This document shows positions 21,248-33,750 of a stretch of DNA of 58,557 bases, piece by piece. The position numbers and the translations under genes are program-made. Within the stretch, counting starts at the first letter, position 1. Each line of letters begins with the position of its first letter. A model generated the notes under the pieces. That model saw only the letters and a list, made by a program, of their open reading frames with translations, had not been told where the DNA came from and ran no database searches. Source of the stretch: Mnemiopsis leidyi (lineage: Eukaryota; Ctenophora; Tentaculata; Lobata; Bolinopsidae); the NCBI GenBank assembly GCA_000226015.1, contig JH154054.1, positions 62,170 to 120,726 on the forward strand. Reading direction: 5' to 3'.

Positions 21248-23673
21248 GGTCCTGTGTCTAGAGACAAAGCACTGAAAACCGAGAAAAAGAAAGAAAAACG
21301 AAAGATTCAGAACAGGTCGTAGTGCTGGCCAGTGTTGTTGATTGCGTGCTTGATCAGTGCTTGTGTGTAGTGTATTGCTTTGACATGCAACAAAGACTAT
21401 GATACTGTCTATATCGGTCATCTGATCAACTCCAACCCCTGACTTTCCTAGAAGTAGATCCGAGTAATCAAGTGATCTATAGTCTGCTTAACGTGGTATT
21501 TTAGTCGGCATTTTTGGGAAGGAATTTTTAGAGGAATTTGCCAATAAAGGAATATTATATCTCCGATTCACCATTTGTTAATTGTTATCGAGTCACAAAT
21601 ATGACGATGAATTTAGCTTATGATTATGGTGCTAATATCATTGATATGAAGTGAGACATAATGTCAGAATCAGATGTCAATCGTCAATAAGCTAAGTTGA
21701 TAATAAGTCTTTACTATTTAGGAGCTTGCAGTGCAATTACAACATTGATTGCATGAGACGTAACCAGGCGGAAATTAATGCAGATACGCGTATTATGGCA
21801 CGTGACGGAACTTAACAACTTCGTAAAAAGTTGTTTCACCAAGTCCCCAGATCACAGTTATCTTAATTGGATGTTTGATTATTCATGATCATCTGTTGAT
21901 TGCAAAATTAAAATATTGATGCAAAAATAACAATAAATGCTCTAGTACTAGTGCTACCGTTAGTAAGCGTGGTAATTCAGCTTTGTGTCAAATTCAATTG
22001 TGTCAATTCAGCTTTGTGTCAAATCTTACGAATTATCGCAATTACAAATGTCCTTTCCTTTATCATAGATTCCATCTTTTTCACATTTTAGAGATTTTTT
22101 ACTTTTTTCAGCAGTGTGAACCCTAAGGGGATCAATGTTAGTAAGCTCCTTACAGAATTACACAATAGTCATGCCGTATCACTGATCTCAGTCAGTATCG
22201 TCGCAGCGTCCTATACTGTTTAAGTTTTATACCTCTGGGCTGCACTACGTGCGAATAATTGCACTCTGCTTTGCACTTTACCCTGTTGAATCAGCATAAA
22301 TATATTATTCAACTTCGCAGTGCACAAATGCTCCCAATTACTTAATTAGTATTAGCTACAAGGCCGGCCAGCCGACAAACCTAATTTTACATACACATAA
22401 AATCAGTGCTATCATTATTTAATATTTGTCACGATCACGAGATCGTATGGTTAAGTCTAAGATTCCTCGTTAACGAACTTCATTAACGAACCACACCTAA
22501 CTCCTGTATTACCTGATGACTTGGCGGAGTCAATAGACTTATATATTCAGAAGACAACATCAGTCATCGCTCTATGTTGTTTTATTGTTTGACATTTCAA
22601 TACTGCTTTAGTCTTTTAATTAAAAAAAAAGATTAAAATGACTATAAGGTAGTGCGCCTCAGTTCTATTTGGTGGGCCATTGTTTGTTACTTGTTGTCAA
22701 CTGTAAGATAGTTTCTAGAACATAGAACATGAGAAAATGTTCCAAGTGCAGGTAAGAATTACGTGAAATATTTAGGAAAGTTAATAATATTATTACTGTT
22801 CAGAATGCAAACCCTTCTAGAATAGGCTTGCATTCCGCCCACTTTTCCACTGTGTTGGAACTTTTGGGGTTTTTTCTCCGTTTTTATACATTTTGATTGA
22901 ACGTAGTAGTTATAAGTGAGGCATTTTCAGTAAACGACTATAGATAGTAATTTTAACAAATGACGTGCGAGGGTTAAGTACCGAAAAAAGCGGTGATCTG
23001 TTATCCATTTCAATCACCACTTGAGAGCTATGTGAATTCTTATTAAACATCACCAAGTATAAATATGGGATACAAATAATATGCGTCAACTGGCAGCGTT
23101 CAACAATGTTCTGCAGCTTCTCGGGCGCGTAGTACGCATTCTGTCTCCGGAATTTACTTCTATCTGCATCGGTCTTCTCTTTACAGTATTCCTCGAATAA
23201 TGTTTTGCCTCAATTAACTTTATAGAGTTGATCTCCGTAAAATCAGACAAAGATTAGGAAGGCGTACTTCGTAATTCTGGATTTAATTTGCCCAATTCTA
23301 TTCATAGTTTCATATTCGTTCTACCTCTGCAAAGTGTAACAACTAATATTTGTATAGTTTACTTGTGATATTTCAAAACATTTAAAGGTCATCTTGGTTA
23401 GGTTTGCTGAGGATTAATTCTGGGTAGCCTAAAAACGTTCAAAATGTATCGAGCATATTTAACAACAAACCTTCATTTGAAAAGTGTGGCTTCAAATATT
23501 GTGCAATTACGAGGTTTCCATCGCTCAGAAAATTCTGTATGAATCAGTTTGATATTTCTTTTGTCTCTTAAGTTATGCGTAGCCGCAGTGAAATTACTGC
23601 ATGTCATCGTACTCATGTTTATCAGGGGCCCCAAAGTTTATTTGCAATTAGTTAGTTTTTTAGACTCTAATTC

Positions 23674-23714
23674 CGGGTTCCCGGGACCTCTAATTTAGAG
23701 GTCCCGGGAACCCG
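23674..23714. repeat. 41-bp perfect hairpin (20-bp arms, 1-nt centre)
   Basis: The left arm is CGGGTTCCCGGGACCTCTAA, followed by T and then its exact reverse complement. The arms are far more GC-rich than the flanking DNA. No transposon ends, target duplication or terminator-like T run were noticed. Confidence 0.95.
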
Positions 23715-24038
23715 AGAACCTTATCATAGTTCATCTTTTCAGGACGGTCTCCAGGAAACCTACTTTTTTTGTATCCGCGGTGGCTTCACTCCCTTGTACA
23801 ACGTACACTATAATCAGTATTAATATAGTAGTTCGTGACATGAGTTAGTCCTACAGCTAAACCTAGCTAACCCAGTCCAGTAGCCGCTCATACGGTCTAA
23901 ACTCCGTGTAATGACGTTCTTTAAACTTCCTTCTTCCTTGGATCTCATTCGCTAGGACCCATATCTTTTAGTTAGCGAAGCTTGTTATGTTTAGTACAGG
24001 GTGGCCAGCTCGTCCGTACGTACTCTGTTCTGATATAC

Positions 24039-24122
24039 CGCCAGTGTCCCCACTGTCACCGCCAGGGTCCTCACTGTCACCGCCAGTGTCCCCACTGTCA
24101 CCGCCAGGGTCCTCACTGTCAC
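24039..24122. repeat. 21-bp tandem repeat, four units
   Basis: Alternating units CGCCAGTGTCCCCACTGTCAC and CGCCAGGGTCCTCACTGTCAC, i.e. a 42-bp higher-order unit present twice. Confidence 0.9.
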
Positions 24123-24655
24123 ACGTTTATATGTTATAAATGTCCGTTTCTAGCACCTGAGATAGTGCACTCCTCTAACATATCTCAACGAGCTGTAACC
24201 AGTGTTACGAGCTCCTTCAGTAGTCCCACGTTTAACGCTCATCTGATTGGGTTTAGCAAGCGAGACAGAAATCAGAATATAACTTGTATAAGTGTTGTTA
24301 GTTGTAACTTGCTTTTCATGTGTTAACTCAGTGTCATGAAACTTCTCGGAAAGCTTTTTCATTTTATCATTTACTTTTATCCTCATTTTTAGAAAGTCTA
24401 ATTATAGCTTGAAAACTGCATCATATAATAGCCATTGTGAAGATTAATTGTTCGCCTATTGAGAGGCGTCAGCAGTAACAATAAAGTTTCATCCTATGCC
24501 TAATATAACGACGTACTCAGGTTTCTACTGGAAACAGTAAAGCAGTTTGTTCAAGTTCCATTACAAGCTTCCCATTATCGTCTCATCTTCGTCTACGTAA
24601 CAGCGAGAGGGTGACGGTACCAGCTAAAATAACCCTTTGTTTTCCTTTCCTAGTA

Positions 24656-25352
24656 GTTGCTGTAGCAACCGAACTCTTTGTAACTCTATATCATGCTGTG
24701 TAATGGATTGCCATGGTAACAGAATCACGTGTAGGTCACGAGGCACGTGCCCCCTGGGTTGGTAGTCAGGGTGTGGTCCAATGAGGAAGCGAGCTGGGAT
24801 CACGTGAAAAACGCGTGACCCCTACCGCCTCAGGATGTTGGCTCGCTCTAAATGATAATGCATCATTACTGTCCTGTTACAATACCACACACATTGCTTA
24901 GCTGCAGCAGGGGGGAGAGAGAGATGGCAGTATAATGTGCCACCATGCTCGCTCTCTCTCCCTGCACCCTCTCTCCAGCACTTGGATCAGCAGATGTGCT
25001 GGCTACACCACACACGTGAGCATTGCCTCTTTCTTATGCAAACTAGTGGTTGTAGCTCCTTCTCATTGCGTCTCTTTGTACACATACATTACTCCTGGAT
25101 CTCATTCAATGTCTCCTACTCTCTCACTCAGCTTCTAGTTTAGAGTTAGACCCTGTTAGCCAGCCGAATTAACTTCGTGGACTGTGGAGATTTAGGAATT
25201 AGGCTCAGCTTAATTGTGGAGCATAGTCTGATCCCTAGATAGGACCTGCGTTGCTTAGCAACGGTAGAGTTCAATCTGGAGCCACCTGTACACAACACAC
25301 GACTAATGCTCCATAACGCACCAACCGTTTGTTTTTCTGTTGCCATGGCAAG
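24656..25352. promoter_or_regulatory. Cluster of four RFX X-box-like palindromes upstream of SH3 gene
   Basis: GTTGCTGTAGCAAC (24656-24669), ATTGCCATGGTAAC (24707-24720), GTTGCTTAGCAAC (25250-25262) and GTTGCCATGGCAAG (25339-25352) match the RFX dyad with a 1-2 bp spacer. Two are perfect inverted repeats. CACGTG E-boxes at about 24726, 24744 and 24800 lie between them. The SH3 gene's ATG is at 25704. In animals RFX dyads commonly mark ciliary genes; function here is inferred. Confidence 0.6.
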
Positions 25353-25703
25353 ATCGACCATTCCGCCATTTGGTTTTAGTTAGGGCGTAATTTTGCGAGC
25401 TTTTATTCGCCCTTCAAAGCATGTACCTGTTGTGATGAATTTGGATGCTTAAGCGAGCATCTCCGTCACAGGAACGCTTGTTTGTTCTCGATTATCTTAT
25501 TTGATATTTTAGAATATTAGATATTGTCAGGTTCTCTTGCAGTTGCACAAGCAGATACCTTTGATCGTGTATCTTTTAAAATGGACCTCTTACTGGATAT
25601 TTTACAGTTAGAGCAGGTACCAATAAAATCTAAACCGCCTCCACCCTCCAGAAAGTGAAAAACTCGATCATGTAGCTCGGTTGGTGGGTAGCGGCATGTC
25701 TGA

Positions 25704-28501
25704 ATGGGGGCCGGGGAGAGTGTAGCCAAAGCAGAGGCGTCCACCCAGACGGAGCCAGATGAGGGAAACTCGGGAAGGCGCAAGAAAACCAGTCTTGGAG
25801 TGAAGCCCAAGGATTATCCTCAGGAGCTACTCGATTATACACCAGGTAAGAGATCGAGGTTCAAATTTTCTGGGAGTTTTGTCTTAGAATTATGTTACAA
25901 TCAACGTCACTTTTTCTAGTTTGAGCTCTATGATAGAGTCTATCAAATTTCAATGGCGCATGTTGTTGATTTCCCCGGGGGATTGCTATGCTTTGCCTTT
26001 ATAAAACACTGTCTCATTTTCTGTTAATCGATCTTAACCTTCTCAGAGGAGATAAAGGAGATGCTGATGCTTTACAAGGACAAACAAGACGCGATCGACA
26101 GATCATCTATCCGCGGGGTCCAAGCCAAGAGAGACCTGTACAACGCTCTAGACAAGAACAGGACCCCTCAGAGCACCACAAACAGGCCGAGACTCGATCC
26201 TAACTCTCTCCACAGACAAAGTAAGTGATCGAGTGTACTTCTAATCTGTACTGCATCAGGGTTTCAGTAAATAAGATCTAATTCTTTTATCTAACTCTGC
26301 CCTGGTTTAGCTTATGTTATGGGTCAAGTTCTAAGTTCTAAACTTCCTGACTTTACCGTTAGATAACTTCCACTCGTTAAGGAGAATTAAGCGTGACATT
26401 TTAACACGCCATTAAGTTGCCAGTACCTCCTTCGACTTCCGAAGTTTTAAGTCGTTAGACTGCGGACAAAATGAGCGGTCTATTGCAAACTCACAAAGCA
26501 ATATCCGCTTCAATTTCTATAAATAGCACCTATTGAGGCAATTTAAACCAGCCTAGGTCAAGCTTCACTAGCCGGGTATCCATAGAAATACGCTACCAAT
26601 CACCAGGACTATTTTCATGTTCTTGACACAACTTGACTTGGAACTTGAAGTAGAACGCGCTGATTTCATCCGTTACTGCTAGAATTCTAGAAAAATGACG
26701 TCGACAGTGTAGTGCTGGCCATGGCCGTGACGTGTATTTCATACTGCAGCGATAAGTTGGGATGTACCTTGCCTTTGTTATATGCAGGAGTATCATATAT
26801 GTGGATATTATTAGTGTTCACGCTGCACTATTGCTTGTGTCTCGTCAAATAAAATTGAAAATTTAAAACTAATTTGCCAGTAGACTGAACATATCCACAA
26901 TATTACTATTAGTGCACCTATACTTGTCTGAAATCCAGGGAACATGGCTGGTCGAGACTACCCATGCGTTTAACTAAAACCTCACAAGTGTGACATTCAC
27001 AGCTCTCTCCTTGATACCTTGCTTTGAAGTAAAAAATAAGAAAAACGTTACTTCAGAGCTCTCCGGTCAATTTAAATGGATATTTAATAGTGTACACTGT
27101 TCACAAAAACCTTCAAATTTAGGGATAAGACTAAATTTGTCCGATCAATCGTGGGCCATGGGGATTTAAAAAGCACTGCAATAATTTTATGTGTTCTCTG
27201 ACAGCGTCCTCTTATCCCGTGTAGATATAAGCGATCCAGCCACGTTGAGTCGGGCTAACTGTCCTCACTCATATCACGGTTATACCTGGTACTTCAATAG
27301 TCAAGGTCGGAAGTGTTGGGTGTCCTGGCCGACTGGAAAACCGTGCCAGCATGACCTGCAGCTCAACCCGGTAGCAGAGCCGGGGAGTCGTATTTCAGAT
27401 GATTCCTACAATAAGAGGACAGGTCTAAAGTTGAAGTATTCGCAGCGGCAGCTTTGGGGATTTTAGAGCGCCAAATTTAGCATTCAAAAGTGGCAGGATA
27501 TTCTTTCAGTAAAATAAAAGTAGCGCTGCGCTCCCTGCTCGCCTGAATCAGCATAAGAGATGAGCTCATTTGCATTTGTATAGAAGGCTAGCCTGAACTT
27601 CTAATTAAATCGTTTGTGCCCAAGATAGCTGTTAATTGTTATGCGTGCGGTTTGCTGAGGGTCTTGAGCTGCAAGCAATGAGTTGTGACTACTGAGTTGT
27701 GACTACTGAGTTGTGAATAGTAAGCAGGGAACAAGACCAGTCTGCTGCTGAACCAGTGCCATTAATTTTGTTACTTCACATTTAATGGGACAGATTCAAG
27801 AACAATGACATCAAATTCTAAGTAAAAACTCATCTACTGAGTTTCCAAGAAGGTTCCAATCAGGCTAACACTGTTATAGGAACATATATAACACTGTTAT
27901 AGGAACAGCTCAAATAATGCTACTAGGATGCTTGATTGGAAATTTTAAAGTTGATATTTTTATCATGTTCCGAGGTCATCAAAAACATACTTTATTAAAC
28001 GGCTCGAACAAAAAGTGGAGAAGTATTCCATGACAGAGCCAAGCTAGCTAATAATCCTCATCTCCCCTTCAGATCACCCGAAAGGCTACTTGACGAAGAT
28101 CACAACTGATTACGAGGCTAAACATGACGAAGAGCTCAGTGTTCAGAAAGGCACAATGGTCAAGGTGAGTTCAAGACCACTTTCATCTCATTTCTTTAAT
28201 TTGTGAATGTTTAAATTAATATTCACATCAACGTTGGCAATATTTCAAACCAGATTTTGAACTTCTATTAATACAAGCGTGCATCAGAATTGAGGCTGTC
28301 GAAATCTCTGTCGTCTTACTGACACTATATGTCGGACACAGCTCTAGTTAGATTCCTTAAAAAGTGAAACAATTACCGCTCTATTTCTAGGTGTTACGAA
28401 ACCATAAAGATGGTCGGTATGAGGTGTACACGGCTGGCGGGTTTGGTTTGGTTCCTGGAAAAGTTCTGGCGTACATCCAGTATGAACCTGACTACAACTG
28501 A
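25704..28501 (+). CDS. Small SH3-domain protein, probable N-myristoylation site
   Basis: Five exons (25704-25845, 26047-26220, 27225-27389, 28073-28164 and 28391-28501) join in frame to 227 aa. The protein starts MGAGESVA, which fits the N-myristoylation pattern MGxxxS. A charged, largely helical region follows (YTPEEIKEMLMLYKDKQDAI), then a Cys/Trp-rich segment (CPHSYHGYTWYF and KCWVSWPTGKPC) that I do not recognise. The C-terminal SH3 domain is about residues 165-222 (TTDYEAKHDEELSVQKGTMV, then GRYEVYTAGGFGLVPGKVL). SH3 domains bind proline-rich peptides. The donor of exon 3 (GTATTT at 27390) is weak, so that boundary is the least certain. The first stop, TGA 28499-28501, is followed by five in-frame repeats of the last 17 codons. 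No family name could be given; the upstream X-boxes hint at a ciliary role. Confidence 0.75.
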
Positions 28502-28756
28502 GTCCCTGGAAAAGTTCTGGCGTACATCCAGTATGAACCTGACTACAACTGAGTCCCTGGAAAAGTTCTGGCGTACATCCAGTATGAACCTGACTACAAC
28601 TGAGTCCCTGGAAAAGTTCTGGTGTACATCCAGTATGAACCTGACTACAACTGAGTCCCTGGAAAAGTTCTGGCGTACATCCAGTATGAACCTGACTACA
28701 ACTGAGTCCCTGGAAAAGTTCTGGCGTACATCCAGTATGAATATGACTACAACTGA
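28451..28756 (+). repeat. Six 51-bp repeats of the SH3 gene's last 17 codons including stop
   Basis: Units begin at 28451, 28502, 28553, 28604, 28655 and 28706. Each encodes VPGKVLAYIQYEPDYN followed by TGA in the SH3 gene's frame (the last has a changed residue near EPD). Copy 1 is the true C-terminus. Copies 2-6 form the 3' UTR. Confidence 0.95.
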
Positions 28757-28824
28757 GCGTGCGGATCAGCAACTTCCTCGATAAGTCAATAAGAGCCCAA
28801 CAGAAGATAAGTGAAACAAGAGAG

Positions 28825-28830
28825 AATAAA
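28825..28830 (+). terminator. Candidate polyadenylation signal, SH3 gene
   Basis: AATAAA about 70 bp beyond the last 51-bp unit and about 325 bp beyond the first stop. Confidence 0.45.
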
Positions 28831-31734
28831 GTTGCAGATTTCAGTGAAAACCTTCAGTCTTCACTTCTGCAGCCGAAGTCCGTAGTGATGGGACAATTGT
28901 TGAACTTGATATTCTTCGAACTCCAGTTGTCTGCTCTGACGTGAAACCCTGCTTTATCAGAAATGCTCAAGGTTTGAAATTGTTGTGCGATTGAGATTTT
29001 AATTTCTGTCTCACCTCGATAAATTAGATATTTGATTAATTTTATCCCACGGTTTTGATTCCGAAGCTTGAATACTTCGAGAATAATGTTGTAGCTGAAC
29101 AAGGTCTAGTTTAAAATTATTGGCTGAATTTAAATCGGCATTAAGATGCTTTCAAACTTTTTTCAAAAAGTCAAAAAGACCATTGTCAAAAGGGAGGGTA
29201 ATGTTTAAAGATTAGTTTCTTTCCAAAAATGAATACGGCAACATTTATTACCATGCTTGCAAGATATAATTTTTATTTAATGCAAGTGCTTGCCTTTCAT
29301 GACAATTGTTCCACAGAATCGTTTTTTGTATGCGTATTCATCCCATAACTCGTTTCAGTGGTCGTAGTAAATTATGTTTCTTCGATGTGGGCTGATCATA
29401 TCAATTATTTCCTTATTTCGTTAATTAACTACAAAAACAACCTTCTGACACACTAGGCTTATTTTTGTTTCATCATGGTAAAGTTTTGAGAGATCTGCCA
29501 TTTCTTCGCCGATCAAATCCAGGAGAATGTTCAAGTTTTGTTTTAATAAAGATTCGGCTTATTTTGGCTTTATTAGTTTTGAAATGAATAGGTTTGATAA
29601 ACTGTTTATGACATTTTAATTTACTTATTTTGAATTTAAGTTCGGAGACATTATTTTCTCGAGCCACTTCTATATTTCTGACAACTTTGAATTCGTTATT
29701 AAGGCTCAAGATATTCACGCATTTTAACAGTGCTCGATGTTTCTACGCTATTTTATCACTACTGACAACAATTGACTAATTGCTCCAATTATTCAAAAGT
29801 TGTTTTGTGACATTTCCTTTCGAATCGCTGTTGTGGCAAGATATCACAATAACGAATCAACCACTTGAGTGGTAATTGCGATAATTAGTAATTTGCTTGC
29901 TTTTTGCCTATAACTATTTGGAAAATTCAATTCTTTTGGCATTCTGCTTGAACTGTATTACTTTTCTCATTTCTCACATTGGTTGCATCTTGCAGCCGAT
30001 GTATTGTAAATAATTGTAAATATGAAACTGTACATAGACGAAAAATGGATTAAAAAAGTTTGAAAACCCCAATGTTTTGTGTATTTTTTGTTTTGATTGG
30101 AAGGACAAAAAGTTCTATATAATTCACATTGCGGAAATTAACAATTATTGAGATCATCTACTGGGTGATTGGCCATCTTCATGATTCAGAAGAAGCAATT
30201 GATTACATTTAAGTAAAGATGCGCTTGATAACAATACCAAACTACATTGAGTAGATGAGTACCGGTAGTCGGTACCAGTCGACACTTACCAGCTCTGTTT
30301 CTTCTCATCTGGCCAGTCCGCGTCACACCGCCCGGACAATACGTGAACCGCGTCAAGCCCACGTGACGATCTGACAGATGCTGATTTAGCACGCGGTGTG
30401 GTCACGTGTGCGATTCAGCTTACTGAAGATTACCTCGTGACCAACAATCGTATTTGGATTGTAAATGCCATATCCGGCTTTACTTCATGCCGATTGTTGG
30501 GCTGCGGCAGATTTCAAATGATATTTTTGAGTCGGTGCTACCAGTTCTTGAAGTACGCATCTGGTCGATGCTTTCCCCTCGGTCTGAGAGGAGTCTCAAA
30601 CCGTGAAATAGTGTTTGCTGTATTTAGTTTTTTTTGTCGTTTGATTATGTAGCCATACCTCCAGTCTTCGTTCATCTTATTCCTAAAAACGTCGGTACAA
30701 TTAGAAAGCAAATAATCAGAATAACTGCGACAGACTAGGCTAGCCTAAAAAGCACGACCACAGCAAAATTTGGCAATTAATAAAACAAAGGAATGTCGAT
30801 ATAAATCAATTTGAGCTAGCATTTAGGTTTTAAGATGCGTGGAAAAGTTCAGATGGATATCAGTGTTATGAAAAGTGTTTAATCAACCGTTCATGACACA
30901 TGGTTGAGACCAATTGTTCTCGAATCTGGAATCACAATTGCTAGAACACTTATAGGAGGGCACCTGTCCTGTCTCCTTATCTTATTTGACATATTATTTT
31001 TATTGTAGGGCGTAACACAGCTACCTAGTGTATCACATCTCGATACCTTTGTCCTTTTTACCCTCAAATCCAAGTCTAAGTCCAACTACCCTCATTTCCA
31101 AGTCTAAGTCCAACTTGACTCATCCAGACGTCAGAAGACCATAGCCACTGCCCTAAGGAGCAAATCAATGAACTCTAAGTCAGATGTGGGTAATCTTATT
31201 CCCGGAACTTATGTTATAAAATTAATAACTTTTACTGGTATGTCAGAATTCATCCTCTAACAATTATATAATTCGTCCTAGTTGGAATCAGGAGAGTTGC
31301 ACCAGTTATCGAGCCGGTTTTAAATTTTTTAAGCTATTAGAAGTTTACAAAGGTCAATACAACGTCACAAAGTCGCTACATTTACTTTTACATCTAAGTT
31401 TTTAACTCTAGCAAAAACGAACAACCACACTAATACCCATTCCTGGCATTCTTTAGAAGTGTCATGATGAGAAAGTCGTTTTGCACTCACGACCACCGAG
31501 ATGCTTTGTCATCATCGATTTGGTTTTAGTGTTATTCTCTGTCTTGAAAAATTGATTCAGTCTTAGAATGACAATGTTTAGTTAGCTGTTAACTGGAAGT
31601 GGAACTTGAAAGTTGAACTGTACTTGTGAATTTTCGGTTCATTGTAAAACTTGGAGTCCCAGAGATACACACCACTGGGGAGTGCCTCAATGTCTCTTGT
31701 CAATCCGGCACTGTCATAGTTATACGATTTATAT
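28831..31734. other. Non-coding region, nothing recognised
   Basis: No exon or homology was seen. Two CACGTG sites lie at about 30358 and 30402, and an 18-bp direct duplication (CCAAGTCTAAGTCCAACT) near 31073-31115. Short open frames here look random. Confidence 0.5.
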
Positions 31735-31742
31735 TAATATAG

Positions 31743-32542
31743 GGTCGTATGAAAGAATACCGATGCACCTCTAATGGGACCCTAACGCCCAAAAGTGCAC
31801 CCCTAATGGGACCCTAGTGGGACCTTAATGGGACCTTAACGGTACTCTATCGCCCAAAAGTGGACCCCTAATGGGACCCGGGCGCCATGGCCCAATTGTG
31901 GCCAAGCTGGCCCAAATTGGCCCAATGTCTCACCATGGCATTTTGCACCCCTAATGGTACTCTAATGGGACCCTAATGGGACCTTAATGGTACTCTAATG
32001 GGACCCTATTGCCGGGCCATTTTGCACCCGTAGTGGGACCGAAGTGGGACCCTAGTGCCCCTCGAACGCCAATATTTGACCATTTCAACTATTAATCGAA
32101 AAGGTAATTCCTAGGTAACTAAGGTTTGTAAACTTGTTGATCGCAGAATTATTCGAAGTCAAGCGGCCGGCACACTTCTATTAAGTGCCCTGGCCGCTAT
32201 AAAAGTTCAATAGTTTCAATTTGAAAATATGTAAGTATGGTATATTTAATCTTATTATATTCTGTAATGTTTATCCTATTGATTTTTGGATTGAAAATTG
32301 TTTGTCGACCTTTTTAATTACAAATGAATTTCACCATGGCAAAATGCCATGGTGAGACATTGGGCCAATTTGGGCCAGCTTGGCCACAATTGGGCCATGG
32401 CGCCCGGGTCTCATTAGGGATGCACTTTTGGGCGATAGAGTACCGTTAAGGTCCCATTAAGGTCCCACTAGGGTCCCATTAGGGGTGCACTTTTGGGCGT
32501 TAGGGTCCCATTAGAGGTGCATCGGTATTCTTTCATACGACC
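31743..32542. mobile_element. 800-bp foldback/MITE-like element with 8-bp target duplication
   Basis: The perfect 8-bp duplication TAATATAG flanks the element at 31735-31742 and 32543-32550. The ends are long inverted repeats of roughly 200 bp (start GGTCGTATGAAAGAATACC; the end is its reverse complement). Within each arm ATGGGACCCTAA-type subrepeats and a CCCGGGCGCCATGGCCCAA stretch recur. The centre (about 32050-32330) is AT-rich and non-coding. An 8-bp duplication is typical of hAT-class transposition, but the termini do not look like canonical hAT ends, so the family is left open. Confidence 0.9.
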
Positions 32543-33699
32543 TAATATAGTTCTACCGCCCCGCTACCTTACAAAGTTCACCGTGGAGGCTGGAAAGCAT
32601 TTCAACCCTTTACCTAATTAAGCCATTATGTAAGTCAGACGGCAATCTGATCGCTCATGCTACAGTGACTGAGATTTAGGTAGGACCTCCAGGATCCTGG
32701 TTTGTCTTTAGTCGACGGCCATCTTTTGATGTTTTAGTTTTACTTGTTTTCTGCTTTCTTTTTTGTAGCACTAGCCTAGAAGCAGCTTCATATTGTTCAG
32801 GGCTAATGTTCATAATTTTGTTTTCATTGGTCTGTCGTTTTCTTGTGTCGGACAATTATAAATGGCTAGACAGCTCATTTATTCATTTGCTGAGCGAGGC
32901 ATATAGTAATCGTCTATTCTGATTGTTTCATTATTATTCTTTGTTATATTAACTTTCGTTAGCAAATTGTTTCAAAGTATATGGCCTCTTTTTAGATTGA
33001 GTAACCCTTTCGAATGCTGATTATGAGCGAAACACTGGCATCTTCATCCATTTTTCATCACCCCATTTGAATTTGAAGGCAGTAGACGATTAATAGTAGT
33101 GTTATTTTTAGTGTTGTTGTTAAGCCATAAGGGCTGTAGCCTATACAGTTTACATCTAAAAATTTCCTTTATATCGAAAAGCAATTAATCAAACTCAAAG
33201 CTTGCTTTATCAAAATCGTCGATTTTAAATCTTATATTGACAGATTGCAGATTATAATATCATTAATGTAAATATTCACTCATTAAAATACAACCAATAT
33301 GGCAATAAATAGTTCAATGGGGCACTGTCTAAGAGTCGCATATCGTGATAATATTTAAGTAAGAGAAATATGGCAATATAACCTTTTATGTGCAAATTTA
33401 TTCGTCAAAAAGTGCAATTACATTTAGTTATTTAGAAATGTACTTTGTAAATCATATCATTGAAATTTGAATGTTTTATTGTGTTTGTATCCACTATAAG
33501 TGTTTGTACAATGTACAATGTACAATGTTCATTGTACATTTATAGTATGTACACGCACACAGAGGAGAGTTGCAGAATGCATATAGATAAGACCAGAATG
33601 AGAAAAAAGTCATGTGTAAAACTGCAAAACGGTTACATCCTATTCCTTTAATTTTATGTTCGGATGCGGGATGTTTCTCAATTCTAGAAGTCCTGTAGC

Positions 33700-33750
33700 A
33701 TCACGTGACACAGTCAAACCGTGACACGTGCGCGCTGCAACTGTCACGTG
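33700..33750. promoter_or_regulatory. Cluster of three CACGTG E-boxes
   Basis: ATCACGTGAC, GACACGTGCG and GTCACGTGCT occur within about 50 bp. They could bind bHLH-ZIP factors (MYC/USF/TFEB type). No adjacent gene is visible. Confidence 0.4.

Larger units (their letters stand above)
21248..24655. other. Intergenic region between TRIM-NHL and SH3 genes
   Basis: No exon is recognised beyond a possible TRIM-NHL 5' UTR exon (to about 21270-21420). Contents of note, listed separately, are the 41-bp palindrome at 23674-23714 and a short repeat at 24039-24122. The rest is AT-rich sequence in which I see nothing. Confidence 0.5.

Noticed and set aside
28344..28772. Open frames with repeats (SLEKFWRTSSMNLTTTE on plus; a Cys-rich repeat on minus)
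   Set aside because: They are other frames of the 51-bp repeat derived from the SH3 gene's last codons.
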